Origin: an uncultured Prevotella sp.
GTDB lineage: Bacteria > Bacteroidota > Bacteroidia > Bacteroidales > Bacteroidaceae
Length of the DNA stretch: 64,000 nucleotides
Direction: 5' to 3'
Assembly: GCA_937922435.1 (NCBI GenBank)
Contig: CAKZVT010000050.1
Span: 1 to 64,000, forward strand
Shown: positions 1 through 9,082 of the stretch, in pieces
Position numbering within the stretch: position 1 is the first letter of the stretch
Layout: every line of letters begins with the position of its first letter
Made by a program: the position numbers and the translations under genes
The notes under the pieces: model-generated
Seen by the model: the letters and a program-made list of their open reading frames with translations, nothing else
Databases searched by the model: none
What the model was told of the DNA's origin: nothing

Positions 1-75
1 CTGGATTCCGCGTCGGAGCGCGGAACTGAAAGTCGCCGTTAAGGCAATGACAGTTACCGACCGCCTGGATTGAAG
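1..75. repeat. Diverged half copy of the long inverted-repeat element seen at 41672-41828
   Basis: The first bases read CTGGATtCCGCgTCGG and, after about 27 extra bases, end in TTaCCGACCGCCTGG. Both blocks match the right arm of the 60-base inverted repeat near 41.7 kb. Only one arm is seen because the window starts here. No gene is recognised between position 1 and 863. Confidence 0.5.
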
Positions 76-336
76 CAGTGTGTGTCTGCAAATGCTACAA
101 TCAATGGTAAGTAAGAATACTATATGTCCATACACAAGAGCTGCTAACTGTCTTTTTTCATTAACACTCGTTAGCCAAAACAACGCCTTGAAGTGTTAAT
201 TAACAGTCGCGAAAATGCCAATGATGACGACAAGGACGGATTTCAGGGCGGAAACGGGGCAAAAATCACGCTTCGCGTATCTGCCTATAAACCAGCAAAT
301 TACGGCAAAACAAAATTTCATCGGCGTTTCCGCACT

Positions 337-449
337 ATGCAAAAGGCCGTCAATTGCAAGGCGAAAGGCCGCCTTTTGCAACGCCGTCGACCGTGTTTTG
401 CATCGCGGTTGACGGCTTTTGGCACTGCAATTGACGGTCTTTCGCACTG
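337..449. repeat. AAAGGCCGTC-type modular intergenic repeat (locus 1)
   Basis: The stretch alternates GCAAAAGGCCGTCAATTGCA, GCGAAAGGCCGCCTTTTGCA and reverse-complement words such as TTGACGGCTTTTGGCA. The modules are partly palindromic and separated by a few bases. Short open frames across it are products of the repeat, not genes. The rest of 450-750 shows nothing I can name. Confidence 0.8.
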
Positions 450-755
450 GTAACAGCCGTTTTTCGCTTCGCCGACAATCGTTTTTCGTGCTGTTAACGG
501 ACACAACCGACGACGCGTTTCGTAGTTTGGCAAAGCCTAAATGTTAAAGAAAAGATACTCCAATGTTAAACATTCAAAACGCTAGGGCCTCCATAGCGTT
601 GCAAGAGCAGGCGTGGCCGATTAGTCGGCAAAACGCTTGTCCTGTTTTTCCTGCTTGCTTGCCGAAAAGCCCGTAGACACGCATTTTCCCACCAAAATAA
701 AGTTAAAACACGATAATTATCATTTAGACCTGTGGCATAATACAATTATAATGTG

Positions 756-763
756 TACATTTG
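756..763 (+). promoter_or_regulatory. Bacteroidetes-type -7 box for the RND efflux operon
   Basis: TACATTTG matches TAnnTTTG. A weak -33 candidate (TGTG at 731-734) lies 21 bases upstream. Transcription would start near 770, leaving an untranslated leader of about 95 bases before the adaptor gene. Confidence 0.55.
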
Positions 764-863
764 CACTCCGAAAACCGCACGGAAGAAAATAGTTTTCATC
801 AAGACGGGCGGTCAGAGTGTCAGCATATAACAGAAAATCTCAAAATAGTTTGTATAAATAGGT

Positions 864-2054
864 ATGAAAAAGAACAAGTTTTTATTGCTTGCAGCAGTTG
901 CTGTCACGTTCGCTTCGTGTGGCGGACAACAAGGTAAAATGGGTGACAACGAGTACGCTGTCAGGACCATCGAGACGCAAAGCACGGAACTGCAAACGTC
1001 TTACCCCGCAACAATAAGGGGCGTACAGGACGTAGAAATACGCCCGATGGTTTCAGGATTCATCACGAAAATGTATGTGAAGGAAGGCCAGACGGTAAAG
1101 AAGGGCCAGGTGCTTTTCGAAATCAACAAGGTAACTTACGAGGCTGCGGCGCGCCAGGCCAAGGCTGCCGTAAACTCAGCGGAGGCACAGCTGAACACGT
1201 CGAAGCTGACTTACGAGAACAACCAGAAGCTCTTTGCCAACAACGTAATAGGTACTTACGAGCTGCAATCGTCGAAGAACGCCTACGAGAACGCGCAGGC
1301 GGCACTGGCGCAGGCCAAGGCCAACTACGTTTCGGCCAAGCAGAACCTCGACTTCTGCTACGTTACCAGCCCCGCCAACGGCGTAGTGGGCAACCTGCCC
1401 TACCGTGTAGGCGCACTCGTGAGCGCGTCGAGCGCGGAGCCGCTTACCACCGTGTCTGACATCAACACGATGCAGGTTTACTTCGCAATGACGGAGAAAG
1501 ACGTGCTCGACATGACGAAGACCAAGGGCGGACTGCACGCCGCAATCAGCGAATACCCGGCAGTGAAGCTGCAACTGGCCGACGGAACGACATACAACCA
1601 CGAAGGCAAGGTGGCCGCGGTGAGCGGTGTCATCGACCAGGCTACAGGCTCTGTTTCAATGCGCGCCGACTTCCCCAACCCCGAACACCTGCTCAAGAGC
1701 GGCGGTTCGGGCAGCATCATTGTGCCGCATGCAAGCGAAGGTGCGATAGTAGTGCCGCAAAGCGCCGTGGTACAGGTGCAGGACAGGTACTTCGTCTACA
1801 TACTCGGCAAAGACAACAAGGTGAAGTATAGCCCCGTGACCGTCAACCCCAACAACGACGGAAAGAACTACATCATTGAGAGCGGACTGAAAGCCGGCGA
1901 CAAGATTGCAGTGAGCGGCGTAACGACTCTTAAGGACGGCATGCAGATTACGCCCATCACCGAGGCGCAGTATCAGGAGAAACTGAAGGAGACAAGCCAG
2001 ATGGGCGCTCACCAGAACGACCTTAACAAACTGAAGGAAGACCTTACAAAGTAA
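864..2054 (+). CDS. RND efflux periplasmic adaptor lipoprotein (AcrA/MexA family)
   Basis: This 396-residue membrane-fusion protein links an inner-membrane RND pump to an outer-membrane channel. It begins with a lipoprotein signal ending in FASC, so it is probably anchored by a lipidated Cys near residue 19. A lipoyl/barrel-sandwich half (around GFITKMYVKEGQTVKKGQVL) precedes a long alpha-hairpin rich in Ala and Gln (about residues 95-160), and the C-terminal part has the beta-barrel and membrane-proximal features of the family. It is the first gene of a three-gene operon followed by the pump and the outer-membrane factor, the standard hydrophobe/amphiphile efflux arrangement. Substrate cannot be told from sequence. 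Confidence 0.93.
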   Translation: MKKNKFLLLAAVAVTFASCGGQQGKMGDNEYAVRTIETQSTELQTSYPATIRGVQDVEIRPMVSGFITKMYVKEGQTVKKGQVLFEINKVTYEAAARQAKAAVNSAEAQLNTSKLTYENNQKLFANNVIGTYELQSSKNAYENAQAALAQAKANYVSAKQNLDFCYVTSPANGVVGNLPYRVGALVSASSAEPLTTVSDINTMQVYFAMTEKDVLDMTKTKGGLHAAISEYPAVKLQLADGTTYNHEGKVAAVSGVIDQATGSVSMRADFPNPEHLLKSGGSGSIIVPHASEGAIVVPQSAVVQVQDRYFVYILGKDNKVKYSPVTVNPNNDGKNYIIESGLKAGDKIAVSGVTTLKDGMQITPITEAQYQEKLKETSQMGAHQNDLNKLKEDLTK

Positions 2055-2057
2055 ATG

Positions 2058-2160
2058 TCGGGGCATACGGTGATGCGGTTTTACGGTCATACGGTATCGC
2101 GGCGGACGCCTGCCTTACCATAAAAACCGTATAACATCATAACCCCATGACCCCATAACC
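2058..2160. repeat. Word-built inverted repeat between adaptor and pump genes
   Basis: The left half repeats CATACGGT/GCGGTTTTACGGT words; the right half carries the complement as ATAAAAACCGTATAACA and ATAACCCCATGACCCCATAACC. Together they can form a long imperfect hairpin inside the operon, between two genes that are expected to be co-transcribed. Confidence 0.7.
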
Positions 2161-2176
2161 GACAAAAAAAGATACA

Positions 2177-5100
2177 ATGAGATTAGACAACTTTATAAAA
2201 CGCCCGGTGCTCTCGACCGTCATCTCCATTCTGACGGTCATTCTGGGCTGTATCGGACTGGTGTCGTTGCCGATTGAGCAATACCCTGACGTTGCGCCGC
2301 CTACGGTAAGCGTGCGCGCCAACTACATGGGTGCAAACGCCCAGACCGTGCTCAACTCGGTCATCGTGCCGCTTGAGGAGCAAATCAACGGTGTGGAGGG
2401 CATGACCTACATGACCTCAACCGCCACCAACGAAGGCTCGGCCAGCATACAGGTGTTCTTCAAACAGGGAATGAACGCCGACATGTGCCAAGTCAACGTG
2501 CAGAACCGCGTGTCGCAGGCTACGGCCTTGCTGCCGGCCGAAGTGACCCAGTCGGGTGTCACCGTGCAGAAGAGGCAGACCTCTACGGTGCTCCTCATGG
2601 CCATCAAGGGCGACCCCGAGAGGTATGACGAGAAGTTCCTCCAGAACTACGCAGACATCAACATCATTCCGGCCGTTAAGCGTGTGAACGGTGTGGGCGA
2701 CTGCGAGGTGATGGGTGCGAAGACATATTCAATGCGTATCTGGCTCGACCCCATCAAGATGAAGAACTACGGCCTGATGCCGTCAGACATCTCCGGCGTG
2801 CTCGCACAGCAGAACATCGAGGCCGCTCCGGGTAAGTTCGGCGAGCAGAGCGACAACCAGTACGAGTACACCATCCGTTACAAGGGACGCTTGCAGACTC
2901 CTACGGAGTTCGAGAACATGATTATCTCGAGCGACGACAACGGCAACATAATCCGCGTGAAGGACGTTGCACGCGTTGAGCTTGGCGGTCTTTACTACAG
3001 TGTAACGTCGAAGGTCAACGGTCAGCCGGCCGTCATGATGATGGTGACACAGACCGCAGGCTCTAACGCTACGCAGATTGTGAGCGACATCAAGAAGGTG
3101 ATTGACGGCCAGAGGGAGCTGCTTCCTCCGGGTGTCGAGATAGAATACATGCAGGACGTGACCGAGTTCCTTTACGCTTCAATGAACGACCTTATCCATA
3201 CGTTGTTCGAGGCGTTCATCCTCGTGTTCATCGTTGTGTACATATTCTTGCAGGACTTCCGCTCCACGCTCATTCCGCTTATTGCGGTGCCGGTGTCGTT
3301 GGTCGGTACGTTCTTCTTCCTTTATGTGTTCGGATTCTCGCTCAACCTGCTTACGCTCTCAGCCCTCGTGCTGGCTATTGCGATAGTCGTCGATGACGCC
3401 ATAGTCGTAGTCGAGGCCGTCCACGCCAAGCTCGACCTTGGCTACAAGTCGGCCCGCACGGCGTCAATCGACGCGATGAACGAAATCTCCGGCGCCATCA
3501 TATCTATTACCCTTGTGATGTCGGCCGTGTTCATCCCGGTGTCTTTCATCGGCGGAACATCAGGTACGTTCTACAAGGAGTTCGGTATCACGATGGCAAT
3601 CTCAATCGTCATCTCCGCTATCAACGCGTTGACGCTGTCTCCGGCGTTGTGCGCCGTGCTGCTGAAACCTAAGAATGAGGACGGCTCTGAACGCAAGATG
3701 TCGATGCTCGACCGCTTCCATGCAGCCTTCAACGGCGCATACGGCAAGGTGCAGGACAAGTACACGAAGACCGTACGCAAAATTGTTGAAAGGCCGGTTA
3801 TCGCCATCCTCGCCGTTGTCATCGGCGTTGCGGCACTCGTATTCACGGCAATGAATACAAGAACTGGTCTCGTTCCCGACGAGGATACGGGTACGGTATT
3901 CTGTACGGTGTCCACCGCTCCGGGTACGTCTCTTACCGAAACCAACAAGGTTATGGACCAAGTTGACTCGATGCTTGCCACCAACCCGGCAATCCAGAAC
4001 CGCCTGCGCATCACCGGTTACAACTTCATCTCCGGCCAGGGTACCAACCAAGGTACGTTCGTCATCAAGTTGAAGTCGTTTGAAGAGCGTGACAAAGAGG
4101 AAGGTTTCATGAAGTATTTTGACGTTCACTCGATGGGTTCCAAGATGGTGCTCGCCATGATTTACAAGCAGACGGCAGCCATCAAGGGTGCACAAATCCT
4201 GGCGTTCCAGCCGCCTATGGTGCAAGGTTTCTCCGCAACCAACGGCTTGACGTTCTCAATGCTCGACCGTACCGGTGGCGATGTCAACAACTTCTTCAAA
4301 ATCACACAGAACTTCCTGGCCGAGCTTAACAAGCGTCCGGAAATCGGAACGGCCATGACTTCGTACAACTCTCAGTACCCGCAGTACATGATTGACGTGA
4401 ATGTCGCGAAGTGCAAGCAGAGCGGCATCGACCCGAGCACAGTGCTCACGGCAATGCAGGGATATTACGGCGGTCTGTATGCGTCTAACTTCAACTCGTT
4501 CGGTAAGCTCTACCGCGTCATGATTCAGGCAGACCCGAAGATGCGTGAAGACCTGAAGAGCATGAACAACGTATATGTACGCACTGCCAACGGCATGGCG
4601 CCCATCAACGAGTTCGTGACGATGACAAAGGTTTACGGTCCGCAGGAAATCGCCCGCTTCAACCTGTTCACCTCTATTGACGTCAACGCCACCGCAGCCG
4701 ACGGCTACTCTTCAGGCGACGCTATACGCGCCATCAACGAAGTGGCAAGCACCACACTGCCAACAGGTTTCGGCTACGAGTTCTCCGGTCTGACACGTTC
4801 AGAGCAGGAGTCGAGCAGCTCTACGATGATAATCTTCGCGCTCTGTCTTACCTTCGTGTACCTGATTTTGAGTGCGCAGTACGAGAGTTACCTCGTGCCT
4901 CTGTCGGTAATATTGTCAATTCCGTTCGGTATCGCCGGCGCGTTCATCTTCACCGACCTGTTCGGAAAGCAGAACGACATTTACATGCAGATTGCGCTCA
5001 TCATGCTTATAGGACTTCTGGCGAAGAACGCCATCCTCATCGTGCAGTTCGCCCTCGAGCGAAGAAGGACGGGTATGGCCCTCTCCTGGGCGTCAGTCCT

Positions 5101-5404
5101 TGGCGCACAAGCCCGTCTGCGTCCTATCTTGATGACCTCGTTGGCTATGATTATCGGCCTTATGCCGCTGCTCATACCTATCGGAGTAGGCTATAACGGC
5201 AACATGACCCTCGGCGCAGCCGCAATCGGCGGTATGTTGATAGGTATGATTTGCCAGCTTCTCATAGTTCCGGCGCTCTTCTACATCTTCCAGTATTTGC
5301 AGGAGAAGGTTAAGCCGCTTGAGTTCGACGACGACAACGCGACCGTTGACACCGAGTTGTTGCAGTACACCCGTCCGGTAGAAAACAAGAAAAATGACAA
5401 GTAA
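2177..5404 (+). CDS. RND multidrug efflux pump, inner-membrane permease (AcrB/HAE1 family)
   Basis: At 1075 residues the protein has the normal length for an HAE1-family proton-driven exporter. The N-terminus (MRLDNFIKRPVLSTVISILT) is the first transmembrane helix typical of the family. A helix around residue 405 carries the paired Asp residues of the proton relay (AIAIVVDDAIVVVEA). Two large periplasmic loops follow helices 1 and 7, and the last helices contain the conserved GLLAKNAILIVQFA stretch. It sits 120 bases after the adaptor gene and ends against the outer-membrane factor gene, so all three are likely one transcript. Confidence 0.95.
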   Translation: MRLDNFIKRPVLSTVISILTVILGCIGLVSLPIEQYPDVAPPTVSVRANYMGANAQTVLNSVIVPLEEQINGVEGMTYMTSTATNEGSASIQVFFKQGMNADMCQVNVQNRVSQATALLPAEVTQSGVTVQKRQTSTVLLMAIKGDPERYDEKFLQNYADINIIPAVKRVNGVGDCEVMGAKTYSMRIWLDPIKMKNYGLMPSDISGVLAQQNIEAAPGKFGEQSDNQYEYTIRYKGRLQTPTEFENMIISSDDNGNIIRVKDVARVELGGLYYSVTSKVNGQPAVMMMVTQTAGSNATQIVSDIKKVIDGQRELLPPGVEIEYMQDVTEFLYASMNDLIHTLFEAFILVFIVVYIFLQDFRSTLIPLIAVPVSLVGTFFFLYVFGFSLNLLTLSALVLAIAIVVDDAIVVVEAVHAKLDLGYKSARTASIDAMNEISGAIISITLVMSAVFIPVSFIGGTSGTFYKEFGITMAISIVISAINALTLSPALCAVLLKPKNEDGSERKMSMLDRFHAAFNGAYGKVQDKYTKTVRKIVERPVIAILAVVIGVAALVFTAMNTRTGLVPDEDTGTVFCTVSTAPGTSLTETNKVMDQVDSMLATNPAIQNRLRITGYNFISGQGTNQGTFVIKLKSFEERDKEEGFMKYFDVHSMGSKMVLAMIYKQTAAIKGAQILAFQPPMVQGFSATNGLTFSMLDRTGGDVNNFFKITQNFLAELNKRPEIGTAMTSYNSQYPQYMIDVNVAKCKQSGIDPSTVLTAMQGYYGGLYASNFNSFGKLYRVMIQADPKMREDLKSMNNVYVRTANGMAPINEFVTMTKVYGPQEIARFNLFTSIDVNATAADGYSSGDAIRAINEVASTTLPTGFGYEFSGLTRSEQESSSSTMIIFALCLTFVYLILSAQYESYLVPLSVILSIPFGIAGAFIFTDLFGKQNDIYMQIALIMLIGLLAKNAILIVQFALERRRTGMALSWASVLGAQARLRPILMTSLAMIIGLMPLLIPIGVGYNGNMTLGAAAIGGMLIGMICQLLIVPALFYIFQYLQEKVKPLEFDDDNATVDTELLQYTRPVENKKNDK

Positions 5405-5405
5405 G

Positions 5406-6791
5406 ATGAAAAGAAATAGCATTATGATACTCGTTTCCGCCGCTGCCCTTATGAGCAGCTGCGGAATCTACAACAAGTACGAGCGTCCCGAAGTGAACGC
5501 TACCGGGCTGGTGCGCGACGTGACATCAAACACCGACACGCTGGCGGTAGCCGACACGACGAGCTTCGGCAACCTGCCTTGGCGCAGCGTATTCACCGAC
5601 CCGCAGCTACAGGCACTCATCGAGCAGGGCCTCGCCAACAACGTAGACCTGCTCAACGCGGCTCTCAACGTAAAGATGGTAGAGGCGCAGTTGACGGCGG
5701 CCAAGCTGGCGTTCGTGCCCTCGTTCACATTCTCTCCGCAGGGAACAATCTCCTCTTGGGACGGCAGCAAGGCCACAAAGACTTACTCGCTGCCCATCAA
5801 CGCAAGCTGGAGCATCGACCTCTTCGGCAACCTCTTGAACCAGAAGCGCAGCGCGCAGATGGCTCTCTTGGCAACGAAGGACTACCAGCTCGTGGTGAAA
5901 ACCAACCTCATTGCCAACATTGCCAACGCTTACTACACGCTCCTGATGCTCGACAAGCAGCTCGAAATAGTAGACAACATGACCCAGCTGACAAAAGACA
6001 CTTGGAACATGATGAAACTGCAAAAGGAGCTTAACAACGCGAAGGAGACCAGCGTGCAGAGCGCAGAGGCCAATTACTACTCGGTACTGGCGCAGGCTGC
6101 CGACCTGAAACGCCAAATCCGCGAGACCGAAAACTCGCTCTCGCTGCTCTTGGGACAGCAGGCGCAGACCATCGGCCGCGGCAAACTGGAAAACCAGTCG
6201 CTGCCGACGGAGTTCAGCACGGGCGTAGGCATACAGATGCTCAACAACCGTCCTGACGTACACTATGCAGAGATGACCCTCGCGCAGTGCTTCTACGACA
6301 CGCAGGCGGCACGCTCGCAGTTCTATCCGAACATAACAATCAGCGGCTCCGGCGCGTTCACCAACAACGGCGGCGGCCTCATAACAAACCCCGGCAAGTG
6401 GTTGCTTCAGGCCATCGGAAGCCTCGTTCAGCCCATTTTCCAGAACGGACGTCTCGTAGCACAGCTAAAGGTTGCCAAGGCAACGCAGGAACAAGCCTAC
6501 AACACTTGGCAGAACGCGGTGCTCGCGGCAGGCTCGGAAGTAAGCAACGCCCTCGTGCTCTACAACTCGTCCGACGAGAAGTCGAAGCTCGAGCAGAAGC
6601 AAATCGAGAGCCTGACGAAGAACGTCGAGTACACGAAAGACCTCTTCAGCATGGGCGGCAGCACGTACCTCGAGGTAATAACGGCCCAGCAGTCGCTGCT
6701 CAACGCCGAACTGGCGAAGGTGCAGGACGACTTCTACAAGATGCAGGCCGTCGTGAACCTCTATTACGCACTTGGCGGAGGAAGGGAATAA
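5406..6791 (+). CDS. Efflux outer-membrane factor lipoprotein (TolC/NodT family)
   Basis: The 461-residue product forms the outer-membrane channel of the upstream RND system. It starts with a lipoprotein signal (MKRNSIMILVSAAALMSSCG) and has two Gln/Ala-rich coiled-coil repeats typical of the OEP family, including GIQMLNNRPDVHYAEMTLAQ in the middle. An earlier ATG at 5394 would overlap the pump gene by 11 bases and add MTSK before the signal peptide. I prefer 5406 because it gives a normal signal sequence; either way translation is probably coupled to the pump gene. Confidence 0.92.
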   Translation: MKRNSIMILVSAAALMSSCGIYNKYERPEVNATGLVRDVTSNTDTLAVADTTSFGNLPWRSVFTDPQLQALIEQGLANNVDLLNAALNVKMVEAQLTAAKLAFVPSFTFSPQGTISSWDGSKATKTYSLPINASWSIDLFGNLLNQKRSAQMALLATKDYQLVVKTNLIANIANAYYTLLMLDKQLEIVDNMTQLTKDTWNMMKLQKELNNAKETSVQSAEANYYSVLAQAADLKRQIRETENSLSLLLGQQAQTIGRGKLENQSLPTEFSTGVGIQMLNNRPDVHYAEMTLAQCFYDTQAARSQFYPNITISGSGAFTNNGGGLITNPGKWLLQAIGSLVQPIFQNGRLVAQLKVAKATQEQAYNTWQNAVLAAGSEVSNALVLYNSSDEKSKLEQKQIESLTKNVEYTKDLFSMGGSTYLEVITAQQSLLNAELAKVQDDFYKMQAVVNLYYALGGGRE

Positions 6792-6792
6792 T

Positions 6793-6940
6793 CAATTCAT
6801 AATTCATAATTCACAATTCATAATCGGCTTGCGCGTTACGTGGCTACGAAATTATGGATTAAGGGTTATGAATTATGAAACAATCTCTCGACAAGGCACA
6901 CGCCAATTATGAATTAAGAATTATGAATTATGAATTAAGA
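6793..6940. repeat. Word-built inverted repeat (AATTCATA family) after the efflux operon
   Basis: The left arm reads as repeated AATTCATAATTCACA words and the right arm as repeated TTATGAATTAAGAA words, with a central unrelated stretch containing the GC-richer GGCTTGCGCGTTACG. The whole gap between the efflux operon and the acyltransferase gene is filled by it. A transcript would fold into a long AT-rich hairpin, which could end or stabilise the efflux mRNA. Confidence 0.75.
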
Positions 6941-6945
6941 AAGAT

Positions 6946-7722
6946 ATGATAAGTCCAAAAGCAGAAATAGACCCGAAGGCGAAAATCGGGAAGAACGTAA
7001 CCATCTATCCCTTCGCCTACATCGAGGGCGACGTTGAGATTGGCGACGACTGCGTTATCTATCCATACGTCAGCATAATGAACGGCACACGCATGGGACG
7101 CGGCAACACCGTGTACCAGAATACGGTGCTCGCAGCCATTCCGCAAGACTTCAACTTCAAGGGCGACAACTCCACGCTGATTATCGGCGACAACAACATC
7201 ATACGTGAAAACGTGGTTATAAACCGCGCCACATTCAGCGACGGACAAACCGTCATAGGCAACAACAACGTGCTCATGGAGGGCGTACACGTATCGCACG
7301 ACACCAAGATTTCAGACAACTGCGTGTTCGGCTACGGTACGAAAATCGCCGGTGACTGCGACATCGAGAACGACGTGATTTTCTCGTCGAACGTAATCGC
7401 GAACGCAGGCGTGCGCGTAGGCCGCGGCTCGATGATACAAGGAGGATGCCGCCTCAGCCGCGACGTACCGCCATACATCATCGCCGCCGACAACCCTGTA
7501 AAGTACGGAGGCGTCAACGTCACAATCCTTGCCAACCACAACGTGGGCAAGAAGGTGCAAGACCACATCGCCAACGCCTACCGACTGGTGTTCCACGGGC
7601 AGACGAGCGTGTTCGACGCCGTGCGCCAAATCCGCGAACAGGTGCCCGACGGCCCTGAAGTTCGCCACATCATCGAGTTCATCGACGCAACAAAGCTCGG
7701 CCTCATCAGCAAGATGTGGTGA
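6946..7722 (+). CDS. lpxA: UDP-N-acetylglucosamine O-acyltransferase, LpxA type
   Basis: LpxA transfers a hydroxyacyl chain from acyl carrier protein to UDP-GlcNAc, the first step of lipid A synthesis. The 258 residues consist of hexapeptide repeats (left-handed beta helix) over roughly residues 1-190. The catalytic-His region is visible as LMEGVHVSHD, followed by GGCRLSRDVPPYIIA and a short helical C-terminal domain (NAYRLVF...). Length and order fit the family. In many Bacteroidales the principal lpxA is fused to or adjoins lpxC-fabZ; this copy stands alone, so it may be a second, paralogous acyltransferase. It is preceded by the AATTCATA inverted repeat and followed by its own terminator. 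Confidence 0.85.
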   Translation: MISPKAEIDPKAKIGKNVTIYPFAYIEGDVEIGDDCVIYPYVSIMNGTRMGRGNTVYQNTVLAAIPQDFNFKGDNSTLIIGDNNIIRENVVINRATFSDGQTVIGNNNVLMEGVHVSHDTKISDNCVFGYGTKIAGDCDIENDVIFSSNVIANAGVRVGRGSMIQGGCRLSRDVPPYIIAADNPVKYGGVNVTILANHNVGKKVQDHIANAYRLVFHGQTSVFDAVRQIREQVPDGPEVRHIIEFIDATKLGLISKMW

Positions 7723-7735
7723 CGACACAAACAGA

Positions 7736-7764
7736 AAACCGTTCCTGAAGGGGAACGGTTTTTT
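7736..7764 (+). terminator. Rho-independent terminator after lpxA
   Basis: AACCGTTCC and GGGAACGGTT pair around a short TGAAG loop, followed directly by a run of T. Confidence 0.9.
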
Positions 7765-7782
7765 GTTGCCCAAACCGCAACT

Positions 7783-7880
7783 CACGGCCTTTCACAATGC
7801 AAAAGGCCACATATTGCACGCTAAAAGGCCGTCTTTTACACGCTAAAAGACGGCCTTTTACAACGCATTGAATGTCAACA
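7783..7880. repeat. AAAGGCCGTC-type modular repeat with flank (locus 2)
   Basis: Modules CGGCCTTTCACAATGC, AAAAGGCCACATATTGCACG, AAAAGGCCGTCTTTTACACG and AAAAGACGGCCTTTTACAA run in series. They are followed by GAATGTCAACACGTTAC, a diverged form of the flank found beside several other copies. Confidence 0.8.
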
Positions 7881-7929
7881 CGTTACGGCGCACACCGCAA
7901 AAAAGCTTTGCACAATGCGCCAAATTGAC

Positions 7930-7937
7930 TATATTTG
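7930..7937 (+). promoter_or_regulatory. -7 box for the DNA methyltransferase gene
   Basis: TATATTTG matches TAnnTTTG. The predicted transcript start falls near 7944, about 12 bases before the ATG at 7956, so the leader is very short and an upstream TTG start at 7935 is excluded. Confidence 0.7.
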
Positions 7938-7955
7938 CACTCAAAATACACCACA

Positions 7956-8936
7956 ATGGAAAAAGTACGCGCCGCAAGAAACCGCACCATCATACTGACC
8001 GAAGCCGACAAGGCCGCACTGAAACCGACACTCTTCAAGCTCGACACGAAGTGCACAGCCGACGACATCATCGGCAAAACCATAAACCAAGACCTGTTCA
8101 GCATCGTCGACCTGCTGCCCGAAGGCTTCGCCGACCTGCTCGTAATCGACCCTCCGTACAACCTCTCGAAAGACTTTGCAGGCATGAAATTCAAGGCCAC
8201 CAGCAACGACGCGTACACCGAATACATACGCAGCTGGCTGCCGAAAATCGTAAGATGCCTAAAGCCCGACAGCAGCCTGTACGTATGTTGCGACTGGCGG
8301 AGCTCGAGCGCGGTGTTCCAAGTGCTCGGCACCGTAGCGACAATAAAGAACCGCATCACCTGGCAGCGCGAGAAAGGACGCGGAGCGAAGACAAACTGGA
8401 AGAATGCCATGGAAGACATCTGGTTCGCCGTGATGGACGACAAGCACTATTACTTCGACGTGGAAGCGGTGAAGATGAAACGCCGCGTCATCGCACCATA
8501 CAAGGTGGACGGCCAACCGAAGGACTGGGAGGAGACCGACGAGGGCAACTTCCGCCTCACCCACCCCTCCAACTTCTGGGACGACATCAGCATACCGTAC
8601 TGGTCCATGCCCGAGAACACCGACCACCCCACGCAGAAACCCGAAAAGCTAATAGCCAAACTCATCCTCGCCTCATGCCCCGAAGGCGGCGTAGTGCTCG
8701 ACCCTTTCCTCGGAAGCGGCACAACATCGGTCGTCGCCAAGAAGCTCGGACGGCGGTACTGCGGCATCGAACAGAACGAAGAATACGCCCTGCTGGCCGC
8801 CAAACGCCTCGCCATGGCCGACCACGACAAGAGCATCCAAGGCTACTCCGGCGGCGTATTTTGGGAAAGGAACACGCTTAACCTGCAGAAAAAAGAACAG
8901 AACCGACAAAAGAAAAAAGAAAAGAAGGACGAGTAA
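7956..8936 (+). CDS. Site-specific DNA methyltransferase (N6-adenine or N4-cytosine), beta class, apparently orphan
   Basis: The 326-residue enzyme transfers a methyl group from S-adenosylmethionine to an exocyclic amino group in DNA. The catalytic motif IV DPPYNL is near residue 65 and the SAM-binding motif DPFLGSGTTS near residue 249; this order (IV before I) defines the beta class. HPTQKPEKLIAKLI, typical of this class, lies just before motif I. The C-terminus is a Lys-rich tail (KKEQNRQKKKEKKDE). No restriction endonuclease, specificity subunit or helicase lies beside it; neighbours are lpxA and a MATE transporter. It may therefore have a regulatory or protective role. Target site is unknown. 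Confidence 0.9.
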   Translation: MEKVRAARNRTIILTEADKAALKPTLFKLDTKCTADDIIGKTINQDLFSIVDLLPEGFADLLVIDPPYNLSKDFAGMKFKATSNDAYTEYIRSWLPKIVRCLKPDSSLYVCCDWRSSSAVFQVLGTVATIKNRITWQREKGRGAKTNWKNAMEDIWFAVMDDKHYYFDVEAVKMKRRVIAPYKVDGQPKDWEETDEGNFRLTHPSNFWDDISIPYWSMPENTDHPTQKPEKLIAKLILASCPEGGVVLDPFLGSGTTSVVAKKLGRRYCGIEQNEEYALLAAKRLAMADHDKSIQGYSGGVFWERNTLNLQKKEQNRQKKKEKKDE

Positions 8937-9082
8937 TCACCCGTTTCCCATCTCTGTTACATTAAAGAAACGCAGCTATATACAGCATAAAGACTTTACA
9001 AACGACATTGACGAAAACACCTGCAACACATTTATTGGGGACTTGCTGGCAATGTAAAATACACACAACAAGGCATATTTTC

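Noticed and set aside
337..449. CRISPR array at the AAAGGCCGTC clusters
   Set aside because: Units vary in sequence and orientation and are not separated by unique spacers of constant length; no cas gene lies in the window.
1..863. Small open frames at 193-533
   Set aside because: They run through the modular repeat on both strands and have no start signal or homology I recognise.
7956..8936. A restriction-modification system
   Set aside because: Only the methyltransferase is present; neighbours on both sides are unrelated.
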